Assembly (NCBI RefSeq): GCF_023101765.2
Contig: NC_064229.1
Location: 4,468,001-4,532,000 of the forward strand
DNA length: 64,000 nucleotides
Direction of reading: 5' to 3'
Origin: Spodoptera frugiperda
Lineage: Eukaryota; Arthropoda; Insecta; Lepidoptera; Noctuidae
The notes under the pieces are model-generated. The model was not told the origin of the DNA and made no database searches. It saw nothing but the letters and a program-made list of their open reading frames with translations. Below are positions 1 to 12,900 of the stretch, piece by piece. Made by a program: the position numbers and the translations under genes. Every line of letters begins with the position of its first letter. Positions within the stretch are counted from its first letter, which is position 1.

Positions 1-428
1 AAAAGTATCTAGGAGTATATTTTAGAGTTTTAACGATTTTTCTTCACCATTGAGCTGTTCTTTGGCACGTCAGTTGACACAAATTAAGTGGGTCCTTTAA
101 CACGGCTCGATGTGGACACAACACTTCGCTAGATTGGCAATTTGGCACTCGTTTCGAAATATTTGCTTTTACCGGTTGAAATATATTGAAAATCGCTTTT
201 TAAGTACATTCGAATTTCATTTGGTTCCGATTCCATTTTCTACTGTTTATTTCATTTTATATTAAGTTTATTTGCGTGAAATTACATTGTTGTTTTATTA
301 ATTTTCACGTTAATTGTTTTTATTTCGATGTGCAGTTTTTATTATTTATGAAACCAGTAATGGCTTTTCTAGGTATCAATTATTATTAAGTATTCCATTG
401 AAATTACTTATTGATTGATTAATAAATA

Positions 429-1727
429 ACACTGGTCAACATGATTTTTTGCCGTTAATTAATTTATGTATTTTCGGTATCTCTCATATATAAGTATTTA
501 AAAAATAATAATAAAAACAGTCTATTACATCGAAATATCAAAATAAACGATGTACTTTGAATTTTAAAAATTTTGACGGTCTATCGAAAATAAGTATTGT
601 GGTTGGCCATTCTAACAAAAACAAAACTGATATTTGTAAGGACACGATATACCCTCACATTTGTGCACATTTAGTGTATGTTATTCTTAGTTTATTATCG
701 CGTTATATTGCTATTCAACAGTAGACGACGTTCGATTTCCAGTGTTTTTTCAACTGTTTATTTAAATTGTGACTAGTTTTTTTCTGTTATTTTTTTGATA
801 AGTTTCAGTTTAAAAGAAAATGTAGAAGTACAATATGAATCGAAAGTGCTTAAATTCACCGGACCTCTTTTGTTTTATTTGTGGAGAGTTTACTTCAAGT
901 TCTAATCGAGAACGACCTACACCATTACTTAATAACATTTACTACAATTTGTATTTTGGTTTCAACATACATTCCTGAAACTATTAAAAAAAGTTGGGCT
1001 CTGAGTTATTTTGTTTAAGATGTGTTCGTTATTTAAGAAGGTGGGTGCCTTTTTCTAAACCTACACTTTGGAGAGAACAAAAAGATCATATTACTGATTG
1101 TTATTTCTGTTTAACGAAACTTAAAGGATATTCCTATAAAACGAGAGATAAAATTGTATACCCTGATGTGGAATCAGCAGAAAACTGTCCATTGCCGCAC
1201 CTCCACCAAAGGAAAAAGTGTCAAAGAATTTTTTGGGAAACACAAAGTCTGCGAACTATAAGGAGTTAGTTTCTAAGCTTCTACAAGATTTAGGATGTAA
1301 TATGTCTTTGAAGATACATTTCCTTCATCCCCATCTAGATTTTTTCCCCGAAAAATTGGGTGCAGTAAACGATGAGCACGGGGAAAGATTCCATCAAGAC
1401 ATCATGGCGATGGAAAGAAGATACCAAGGAAAGTGGTCACGGAAAATGCTTGCAGATTTTTGTTGGACACTAAAACGAGATCATCTGTCTTATAATTACA
1501 AGAGGCAAGCAAAAAGAACAAAAACATTCTCAGAATAAATTCTTTTTAAAAAATATTTACGAACGTCAGTAATTTTTGGTTACTTCTTAACAAATGTATT
1601 TTATGAAAAAAATGGGTGTTTAAATTTTTTTTTACGAACATATTTATATTAGTTGCATACCAAGGTATGAAAAATACCACATTTGAGCAACGGCAAAAAA
1701 AAATATTATTCTTTTGTTGGCCAGTGT
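429..1727 (+). mobile_element. 1.3 kb inverted-repeat DNA element carrying a broken gene
   Basis: The ends are imperfect inverted repeats: acactggtcaaca at 429-441, and at 1715-1727 the reverse complement acactggccaaca, both followed inward by a ttttttgccgtt motif. No clear target duplication can be read. The inside holds the protein remnant at 835-1538, in the orientation opposite to shg. The superfamily is not recognised. Confidence 0.5.
835..1538 (+). pseudogene. Broken copy of an arthropod cysteine-rich uncharacterised protein family
   Basis: From the ATG at 835 the frame reads MNRKCLNSPDLFCFICGEFT, meets stops at 976 and 985, resumes in the same frame with LFCLRCVRYLRRW and LWREQKDHITDCYFCLTKLK, then needs a frame change near 1220-1230 into NYKELVSKLLQDLGCNMSLK and GERFHQDIMAMERRYQGKW, ending at 1538. 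The order C-x2-C, C-x2-C, W-R-E-x-K-D-H-x-T-D-C-Y-F-C and G-E-R-F-H-Q-D-I matches, from recall, a multicopy family of unknown function common in aphids and other arthropods. Function is unknown. Two stops plus a frameshift indicate a dead copy. Confidence 0.6.
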
Positions 1728-3173
1728 AATTAATTCGTGCAAAACTTTACATGCAAAAGCTAAAAGATTTTTTTATATTTAGAGACTGTCCTTAATGAAA
1801 TACTAAATCATATGCAACCTAGTCACATCTAACCTCGTTTGGAGACAAATTAGAATCATCACCAGACCTTTTATTTTACTGAACAGTATCTAATCAAAAG
1901 ATAGAGACGTCCAACTTTCTTTCACTTAGACAACATAATTATTAGCTATTAGTCTCATTAAGATAATATTATCGTACCTATTACCAATCACCCTCATACT
2001 CAACGTACAAACACGATCGACGAGACAAAATATAACATACAAAATATATACAGCTACCAAAAAAAAGAAACATTACAAAAAGATGTAAATCAGCGAAAAA
2101 AAAAGAAGAAAGATAACGAACGAAGAGAAAATATCATTGTAAATCAATCTCAGGTATTATTGTAATTTGTATCGTTCCAAAGTTGACGTTTGGCGGCCAT
2201 CTTGAAATTGTAGGAAACAGCGCCATGTTTGTTGGTAAGGTACCCGTCACGTAATTGGATTCCGACTTTTGGTAGATATTTCATTTTTATTATGTTCATT
2301 TGTGATTGTGACCCGCTTATTATCTTCTTTTCTCGATTCGATATAATATGCAATCTGCTTACGTTTTTATAAATGGTTTTGTGAGATTATGTTGATTGAT
2401 ATTTTAAGTCAAGTCGATCCTGGTGGACATCTGACTTTGCAATAGTATTGTAGGAAATAGTATACCGCAAAAGGGCACATGCCTGCACGTGTATTTTCTC
2501 CTAAACTTATATTATTGTGTCCGACAGGGTGAAGTACCTAAGTCTTACATGTGAAAAGCTATTCAGTGTTGAAGGTAAGTTCCCCTATTTGCGTCCACAT
2601 AACAGTTCGCGTTCATGTTACAAATTTCCGAAAATTAAAAAAAAAAACTGCCACAATAGTAGTAATTAGTACACAACTATTTAATCTATTTTATCAGAAA
2701 AGGAGATCCCTTGTTGTCATTCATAATTGCAATCATTTCATTTGATTAAAAAATTAAGAACAATAATAGCGAATCCGTCTTAAAAATGATAATATTTATA
2801 TGCCCAAATAAATCCTTCACAATTTACCAAATAGTAACGAAAACTTAAGTACCTAACCCGCGAATACTGAAATGCTAGTCAATTTTAGGTTGTACTTAAA
2901 CTTCGTGCTATCTCGGTCTTTTATAAAGCATTGATAGTGACAGAACTAGTTTTAAGAGCGAGCAGAGAGCTTAAAATTGAGTTGCGTTTGAGTATTTGAA
3001 CATAAGTATCACAATTCTGGAATATTCGATATAGATACGTCTCTCTACTATATACAAAGACTTAGATACATAACATGGGATGGCATTCAATGCCAGTTGA
3101 CTTGGCTTCGGTGTGACGACAAATACTTGAGTGGCGGACAAATATTTGTAACTAAAACATTACGCACAAACAA

Positions 3174-3237
3174 TTGTGTGTGTGTGTGCGTGTGTGTGTG
3201 TGTGTGTGTGTGATTACTGAATGATATTGTGTGTGTG
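3174..3237. repeat. (GT)n microsatellite
   Basis: A GT tract interrupted by gc, then a short spacer and a second shorter GT run. Confidence 0.9.
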
Positions 3238-3548
3238 GTAATGGTGGTGAATTTGATTTTAACTACATGTTATAATTGTGAAAGTAAGTTTGTTTAGTGA
3301 GTAATGCCTTGAGCTTTATCTATTCGATCGATTTTTCTTCAAATTTTGAATATTTATCATCATCTTGAAAAGTTTCATGTTTTTTTGCAAGTAAAGTTAG
3401 TAAGACATACAAGTTCTTAGTAAGGGTTCGGTAATGAGTTTCTATGTTGTTTTTTACACTATTTCTCCTAAAATGCTGAACCTATTTAGATGTGTTGGTA
3501 CAAATATAAATGGGATTTTGGAGACTCGGCTATGTTGCCAGTTTCTTA

Positions 3549-3631
3549 TAACCGTTACCCGCTGACGTTTATAAAGTAACATATTGTATTAACCCGTTAC
3601 CCGCTGACATTTATAAAGGAACATATTGTAT
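3549..3631. repeat. Two-copy tandem duplication of about 41 bp
   Basis: Two adjacent units share cgttacccgctgac, tttataaag and aacatattgtatt, differing at a few bases. Confidence 0.8.
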
Positions 3632-3734
3632 TATAAATAACATATTTTATATAACAACTACAAACTTAACCGACAAAGATAAAAGAAAGTATCCTGATTC
3701 AATTAAGAACCAAAAACTACAAAACCACACTTAC

Positions 3735-3953
3735 CTTGGACTTCCAACAGCGGATTATGCTTCAAAGGTCCCAAGTAGAAGACAAGACTGTTGCTGGAGT
3801 GTGAGGTCACGGTCAAGGTCACGTGACCTTCCTGGCAGGCTGGCGGAGACGAGTACATGGCCCAGCCGTCGCCATGGAAACCGATTGAGGTTTGCTCACA
3901 GTGAGGCCCTGATAGACCTTCGGGACACTCGCACTTGTCCGCAAATGGAGTAC
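3735..3953 (-). CDS. shg: shg exon 17 of those seen: EGF-like end and laminin-G start
   Basis: 219 nt, entered with two bases and leaving one base, acceptor ctctctag, donor gtaagg. Residues 1069-1140: DKCECPEGLSGPHCE closes the EGF-like module, then IGFHGDGWAMY and VFYLGPLKHNPLL begin laminin-G. Remaining exons are not found between here and position 1. Confidence 0.95.
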
Positions 3954-6900
3954 CTAGAGAGAAGAATAATAGGTTTAAGTTAAAATGCTAGAAATAAGGT
4001 ATTGTTTTAAGTGATTTTAAGTCCAAAGCAGTTATTTTGGTATTTTGTTAAGTAACGCTTCAGTTTAAAAAAAGTTTTCAGCTCACTGCAGAGAAAAAGA
4101 ACAGAAATGTATTCAATGTTAAGGGTGTGTTTAAAACATTTTAAAATTGAGTTGTTTCCTAGGTCAATATATAATATATAATATATATAATATATAATAT
4201 AATAGTCCTTTCATTCACAAATTTAACGATTTACTTATTTTCTTAATTGTTCTAGTTCATTTTTGAGAAAAAAGTTACTAAAGCTACTTGACGCAAAAAT
4301 CATGAAAGTAGTTTTTGACATTTCAATAAAAGTATTCAATTTGACTAGCCCGGAAACTACCGAATTATTACACTAACCAACTAACAATTTAATTTTATCA
4401 CAATAACAGCAAACATTACACAAAAAGAACATCTCAACATAAATCAAAAAACAAAATGCCTACCTCCATTCAAACACACGAGAGGTTCCACAACATCACA
4501 GGTGCATTCAGACTCCACCCTGGCAGACACACCCACAAAACTGGTGGTGTTGGTGTATACAGACAGAGGGACATTGTTCTTCATCAGCACATTGCGACAG
4601 GAGTCCTCACATTGCTCCTTCTCTATCAAGCACTCGTCTATCTTCACCATGTAGATCTTCGATTGGAGCTCTTCTTCAAGCTGTTGGTGAAAAAAGGGTG
4701 TGAATTATTTTAAAAAAAAAGTTTCCTTATATTGGGATTTTTGCCTGTGTCGTGGGTGCGTTTAGAAACATACAAGTTCATGTACACATGACACCCAGAC
4801 TCAAAACAACAATTTCAGAAGCACACAAAGTGTTGTTTCGTGCAGGAATCTAACCCGCTGCGGATTTCACGGCAGTATGTTAATAATAATAATAATATAA
4901 TTTTGTAAAACAAAATTGGGACTTATGTTTCATGGGTGATAGTTAATTTTAGCTTGGCTTGGAGTAGTTATATTGTAAGGGGTTGATAAATATGGTAAAA
5001 GAAGAATGGAAATGAAATTAAGAACTAACAGTTATTCTAAAATTCTTATTGGAAAAAGAACGATTGATCTTTTGGGGACATACAAGAGTATCACCCAGCG
5101 AGCAAAAACTATCACTACTAGAGGTATCATCATGTTCTTTAATATTTATCCCAAGATTGCATTCAAGATCCTAAATAAAGCAAGGAAGCGAATAAAATAC
5201 AAAATTATACCTCATTGGTAAGAAACTTTTTCATTTCATTCGAAAATACATTTACAAGATTCACGTCTAAAGAATCAGTCACAACTGAAATAAAAAAATA
5301 AAATAAAAATATCCTACTCGTACAAGAAAATTCTTCCAACCGAATTCTGGGCTAACAACATTAAATCTAAGGACCCATATTTGGACGTAAAGGTCGAAAC
5401 TTGGACCCCGAAGGGTCAAGGTCAACTTAATAGACTTGGGAACTCCGGACAAGTAACTTAGCATTAAAGTTGCCAAGTAGAAGTTTCTTTATATATATTT
5501 GTAGGTTGCTCACGACGGTACTGATCGAATTGATTACTCAACTGACAGCAATAGGGCTAGACAGACCCTATAATGAAGTTTGGACTTATTTAGTTATATA
5601 TTTTATTTTCTGTCTGATTACACGACTGCCGAACAAGGAGTCTCGGGTTCGATCCCCAGATCGGGCAAAGCATTGGTGGGCCTTTTTCGGTTTTTCGAAA
5701 ATTTCTCACCGGTAGCCCGGAGCCTGGAGTCGTGATCCGTATATGGCAATATTCACCCCGTATTACATGGGACTCAAAACACAAATGGTGATATATTATT
5801 TTAAACTAAGTACTACTATTAGTAGTAATCAAGATCACGACCGGATTAATGGTAAGCGTAGCCTAAGTACACTTGCAACGCAAATGCGTTGCAGATCATG
5901 TAGCAAATTGTTTAATTGTGTCATCTCAGTTTTGAAAAGATATCTACAATACATAATTTTGATAGAGGTAAACCTTGTACCAAGTTCATAAGGCATAAAA
6001 CTTAGCTCAAACTAATTGAATTTTGTTAATGCAATTATCGTAGGAAGAGTAAGTTTGCGTTGCAAGTATCAACGTTAAATTCTAACTAATATGGCCATTT
6101 ACGGCAAACTCCATAGTCGTAATACGGAGCACTTCGCAAACCTAGTGTAAGTGCAGAATTCTCATCTTTGTAACAAGAAATTCTAAAAAAGTAAAGTTTG
6201 TTAAGACGGTACGTACCTTTTCTTGTATCCCAATGACCATGCTGTCCAATTTCTCGGGCGGATAATACGGGGATCCATGTGCGGAGAACCGGACATCCAA
6301 GAAAACATCTTTCACAGTATTCTTAGTGAACACGGTGAAAACATCCACATTGTCCATAGACGTGTTGTACAGTTGTGCTAAACGACGGTGTAACTTGTCC
6401 TTCTTACTCGTGCCCTGTGCAAAAGAGACAAAACATTATTAGGGTTGTCGATGGACTGAATTGTGATGAAGACCGCTGCGGTAGACATTAGTAAAATTCG
6501 CTCGAATTATTCTTTTAATCTACTCCTTCGATGTTCGTTGAAGCATTTTATCTGGTCAAATTGTGCGGACAAAGAAAAACGCGTAACGAAGGCGTATTTT
6601 TGGAAAAAAAGCTGTAGTTTTTTGGAGCGAAAATTGTAAATATAAAGTGCACCAACAGATTGGCAACGATATTTCAGTTTGCGTGTATATTTTCGACGTC
6701 AGATTGCGTTATCCGTCGAGCGATCGGTGACGTATATCGGAAACTGAATCGCTTTGTATCAGGGGACACCACGCCCGCTGATAGACTACTACTTCTAGCA
6801 ATACTGGAATAATAGGAAACTGCTCAAATTCTTCAGAAAATACAGAATTTCTATGAGAATAGATGATAAGAGGTTTAAATGGTTTCGTCAATTCTAAATT

Positions 6901-9900
6901 TAACACCTTGCAAACAGAATGGAACTCAGTCCAAGACCTACAGAAACATGCCTCAGACAATAATCCAACATCAACTTATCATATCTCAATTAAGACCTAA
7001 TAAAACATTCCTAACATTTTAAGTTCCAATTTCTTCAACGGAAACCAGCCAATACGGACCAAGAAACCAAGTACCTACATACATCACAATGTCACTTGAG
7101 TTCTAAAACTACGTCCAGACACAATTGCTAGTTAACCGCCAAGTCGTTAACTGGGCTCAATGAATCCCCGGTTGAAACTTTACGTAAGCATAATTTAGGA
7201 CAAGGTCAAGAACGTGGATGGAGAAAAAATGGATGAGGCAGAACTGTGCTATTTATAGGACACAAAGAAAATGACAATTTATAGACGCTATTGGACATTA
7301 CATGTTCAGGATATGCAATAAAAATGTTACTAGCTATAGAAAAATAGATCTAAATAAACTTTGGGTGATTCTAATGACGATTCACGCGCCTGATAAGCTT
7401 GGCAAATTCTTTATTAAGAGGTAGGCTATTTTTTTGGGTAGGGAATATCATCTAATCACTTCTTTCATCTTGAGCGAGGAGAGAGGGACTGTCAGTCTCT
7501 TACTGACTAATAACTACCCCGTTCCTACTCCTTACCGAGCCGGAGCCCCGGTAACCCGCTAGGCAGTCCGCAGCTCTGAAGAGGGAGGCTATTAGCAGTC
7601 AATGTATTTCTTCTCGATAACCCAAAAACAAAGGTATTTTTCCATTAACTTACGAAAACATAAATATGAGATATAAACTGGAAATAAGTAACAAATCCTT
7701 CAAAGAATATATTATAACCAACCAAATATAACCAAAAGAAGTACGGTATTCAAAATTCTAAGAACACATTCTATTCTTGTCTTTAAAATAGAAAATCTCC
7801 CTCGGGACTTCTAAGAAACGGATCAGACATACAGAGACCATACAAATCGAGATCATGGTAAACTGGATTTGATAGGCGTAGCCAGGGGGGGGGTTGGGAG
7901 TTCAACCCCACCCGAAAAATGCGTACGTCGTAGACATTACAGAGCGTTATTTTTCTAGTTAGCATAGTACATCCCCTGTTTGGCAAAGGTCTCTATGACT
8001 ACCTATGAATCTGTTTTTAATATATACAATGTGATAGGCTTGGGACTTCTAACCCGTTAAGGCTGAGTACTACATCTAATTTTATCGACAAAAAAAATAA
8101 TATGAGGGGTTGAACCCCTAATTGAAAATATTGAAAAATAGTGATTTTTTCGGTAAAAATAATTCACAAATGATTTTTTTTCTCACCAAAACATTATCAA
8201 ACATATGAAAAAAGTAATGAATTAGTTAGCCAAGGTTATTAGCTACCGTTTGTCGTTTTTTTTTCTACGACGCATACAACCTTTGATATCATAAAAAGTA
8301 AAAAAAATATTAAAATAGCCATAATTTTTAGGGGAGGGGATTCGACCCCTTCGACCCCCGACTTTTGTCTTTATAATTAGATGTAGTACTCAGCCTTAAC
8401 GGGTTAGAAGTCTCACCCCTATCACATTGTATTATATTTAATATATTTATTTTTTTTGTCGCATTCTTGAACCCCTCCCGAAACTAAAATTTGTGATAAT
8501 GATGATGATGATGAAACTAAAATGTGTGATAATAAGGATTTGTGTACGTAGGTTTAATGTGTGTACTGTGTAGGTAGCATGTGAGCCAAATTAAGGGAGG
8601 CCAGTATAATAGTATGCAATTTTATATTCCGTCTTCCTCATTTACACGGAGCTCAGTTCTTTGTGTGGAGGGATGAGTGGAGAGATAGCAATGAACGCTC
8701 ATTACGATCTGGGAGATAATGTACGAGTATGTTCTTTAGTCGTACGTATAACAAAGGTAATAAAGTTGATTTTATTGACTGCCTCATTGGTCAAACAGTT
8801 ACATTGCTTGTTCTTCTTCATAGGAATCTACAGTTTGGATTGAGCTAATAGCTTCACTAGAAGATTGATCGACAGACTAACATGTTTTGTTTTGTTTGAC
8901 GTCCAAAAATGCCTTGTGTTTGTCTAATTCGTGATTGCCCAAACTTTTCTTGAATAAGGACCATTATTACTATTGCTTTTTATGTGATCCATGATTATTA
9001 TCGCAACACCGCGGAGTCTAGAATAGCAACAATTGACTTTTTTGAAGAAGAAGAAAGGTCTTCTAATGACTTTTCCCGCCTTGAGGCAAGAGGGAATGCC
9101 AGAATCTTACTGACTACAAACCACCCCGTTCCTACTGCTACTCTACGAGCCGGAGCCCCGACAACCTGTAGGTGAGGTCCGCGTCTCCGATTTAGTCTTC
9201 CGCGGCACTACAGTACATTTATATGTACGTATAATCAAGTCTCATTGTATAATAATATTACATTAAATAACTTCCACATCACATTCCTTTCTTAGATCAT
9301 CGTGCTCAGCGCAAAATATCTCAGTTGGCACAAAAACATCAGCCTACAGTTTACAAGTTTAAGCGAACATCTTAATTTTGTTGAATATTTTGCAAAACTC
9401 CTGACTCACTACGTTTTAAACTTGGCAAAAATATGCAGATTAAAATTAAAGTACCGTTCAGGACTGTGAGCAAGCATATCTTTGGACCCCATTTTCATTG
9501 GCAAACTAAGATTTTGCTTTTTATTAAAACCTATTATCTAGTTTTTAAATGGTTTTTTAGTATTTCTGTTGAATAGACCCTTTTTAATGAAGTTTTAAGG
9601 TCTTGTCTCTCTAGGGTTTCTTTCTTTGTCTATTCTGATTGTGGTACTGATGAAAAGATTCGGTTTTTAATCATGTATTTTTTTAAGAACTCAGACATTT
9701 TGAATTAGGTAATTTCAAATATAATACTTTTTTTTTATTTATTTTTTTTAAATTTCAGACAGTTTGAATTAAGTAGGTAATTTAAAAAATAATGAATTTC
9801 ATTTTTGTTATTGTAACTTTGGTTTTATACAACGCACAAAGTTAGTTTTTTTATGTCAAACGCAACGTACAGTATAAAACAATATTGTATGCATGCATAT

Positions 9901-12900
9901 CTAGAATACCTTTGTTTCTTTTCAATTTATTGTCCATACGAATAAATGTTCAAACATCGGTTCCATATACACAACAATTTTTTTACGAAAATAGCTTTAC
10001 GTTGTCCTATAAAATTAATTCTGCAGTTAGATAGACAGATAGATAGATAAAAGCTTTATTTTCATTGTACATCATATATAGATACACACCAGAGCAGATT
10101 GATTGACCTGATGGTAAGTTATCGGCACCGCCCATAGACATTCGAAACACCAGAGGCGTTATAAGTTACTACCTTTATTACCTTTTAGGAGGGGAGGGAT
10201 CGTTTTTTGACGTCGGTGGCACCACATTTTTGCTTTTAAATACAAAATGCAACTGAAGGTTGTGTAGCAAGAATACCTTTAGCACTAGAAGCCATCCATG
10301 TACATTTTTAGTGCATTGTCAAAATAAATAATACAATATTTATACTCACATCAGGTTCAGGAACAATGAAGTCTTCCGCGGTGATGTTCACAAATCGAAT
10401 GGACCCTGACTTGTCCACCGCCTCCTCAGGTATCTCTTTGATGGTTACATTCACAGTGGCTTCTACCCAGTGGAACGGTACCAGTGGTTCGTTTTCTTCA
10501 GTTACCTGGAATCAAAGTATATTTATAATATTGTCATCATTATTTTTGCGTAATCCCGGTTGATTCGGGTTCACCTTTACTTCACAATCACTAAACGGCT
10601 ATTGATGATAGATCGAGATTCGGGTCTAAATACAATTTTAGGATTGCAAGCAAAGTTAGTGTTTTTGATTTTTTTAAGTACAGATTCATTTTAATGTAAC
10701 ACACTTTTAAAATTGTAGAAATACCTTTCTTAAGAAATATAATTAGTTTAACCATATTAATTTTAGTTCATAATTAAGCCTTAAAAATTTTCCGCATCAA
10801 GTATAAGTATTTTCTACTACAACTTTAATAACGTCTTAGACCCTCAACTCAATCTATAAAAAATAATTTCCGTAAAAATATACCTTACTTATAAACCATT
10901 AATTAATTTAGGTACACACTAAATGAAATACTTCAGGAAACACTAATTGCTTTTACGCTAAATTTAGACGAAATTAAATGACAAGAAAAGTTGTCAAGTT
11001 TCTCTTAAATATTTTCGTCTCATAATTTCTTTGCCGACATAATGCGTAGAATTTTAATAGGCCAATCAGTATTACGTAAGATCAACCTTCTTATTCCGCA
11101 AAGAAGTAGGTAGATATGGACCAATAAAAACCTATTTTTGTTCCGCTAATTGGATACCTTATAAGCCCGGAATAATAGGCGAATCATATTGCCAATCTTC
11201 CAATTGCTACTAAGAATGAAACGTGGTTTAATAAGAATTTTATTGTCAAACCAATTGAATCAATATATTGCTCAGATTTTAAACCCATATCTGTTAACTA
11301 AATATTCAAACTTGCACGGCAACAAAGCAGATAGCTAGATGTTTGATGCAATATTTTGCATTCGACCACCATTGCTGAGGTAGCAATATAACGCGGCTGC
11401 ACTGGGTGCATTCATAGCATCTACCACATAGGTCGCGAACCAAACACTAGGTAAAGGTAAAGCAAGTCTACCTGTACCCGGACCTGTATTATCCCTATAC
11501 TAAGTAAGTACCCAGGGCACCAGGTTTCAGAGGGGCGCCGCAAGATGGGCATGCCCAACTGCTCACAGAGTGGCGACGGCAGTGACGCCAAAAACATTAG
11601 GTGTGCCTTTGAGGTGCTTCCCTGGGGCGCTCTCTAGGTCTGATTGTGCCTCTGCTAACATAACACACTTAATCAATGAAAATGCAAAATACTCACATTA
11701 AACCTCAACAAATAAGTGCCGTTAGGCGTTCCCTCCTTCATCGTGATCATGCCAGTGTTGCTATGGATGTCGAAATATGGACTCCTCTGTTCGTAGGACG
11801 GTAGCCACATAAACCTCTTGTCAGCCAAGTCCCAATCATCAGGGTCATCGACGTATACTCGTCCAATTTCTGTATCAGGAGCTTCACCCTGTTAAATAAA
11901 AAAAAAAAATTATTAGTCAACACTAATAAATACAAATAATAAAAGTTAAATTTTATATCAGCGCAAAATTAAACAGCGAACTTGGCGGTGCTCTCCCGTG
12001 CACCCAATTTAAAATGAAATAAAACACAGCAATTCTATTGACACAGAAAGTACGCACGCAACTGAAAACAATAAACTTTAAAGAACGAAACGACCAAAGA
12101 AATTAAAAAAGTAAAATAAGACGAGACGAGAGCAGACATATAAAAGAGAAATAACAGAAAAATAATGAATAAAAACTATTACAGATCTTAAACAAACTGT
12201 TTTACTTTCGTCTGAGTGACTACGGTACTAGAACCAAGTCAACTTGCTAACCAAACAATTCTAGAAATTTTGAACGCATAGACGAATAGTCTCTAGTCAT
12301 GTTGGACAAAATATTATCTTTACTCCAACGTCACGCCTTTTATCCCCGAAGGGGTAGGCAGAGGTGCATATTACAGCACGTAATGCCACTGTACAATATG
12401 CACCCACTTTTCACCATTAGTGTAGTAGTGTCTAGTAGTGCCTAGTAATTTTTTGCCCAATCCGGGAATCTAACCCGAGACCCCTTGGCAGTCGCACTTG
12501 AGACTACTCGACGAATGAGGCAGTAATAAATAAATATTATTTTTATTCATTTATTGTTAAGTCTCAGTAATAGCAAATAATCTGAAAACTAGTATGATTA
12601 ACATAAGTGAAGAAAAAGTGTGTGTTACAATTTAACACAACAAACATTTTGAGGTTATGTTCACTACGTAACTTTGATTCAAAGATCAAAAGCCTCATCT
12701 TGGCGCTTTGTCCTTTCATGCCCCGTAAAACAACACTCTAAAATACCTATTAAATTTCAAAAAGTTAATTATTTCTATACTGTTTCGTTAATATTCTCAA
12801 CAACGAAGCATTCATTTATAAATGCCCTTTATAAAACGTTCCCAAAGCGCTTACTTTTAATAATAATGTTCGACGATAACTAATTAAAAGCAATTTTATT

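Larger units (their letters stand above)
1..3734 (-). other. shg intron 3' of exon 17 (or 3' flank) as far as the window edge
   Basis: Contains the 1.3 kb element, a microsatellite and a tandem duplication. Both strands were read for the next laminin-G exon and none was found. 1728-3170 otherwise shows only AT-rich sequence. A less AT-rich patch at 2185-2250 has no coding signal I can support. Confidence 0.7.
6415..10349 (-). other. shg intron between exons 14 and 15
   Basis: 3.9 kb holding the foldback element and two family C copies. No extra exon recognised. The short open frames here look random. Confidence 0.8.
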
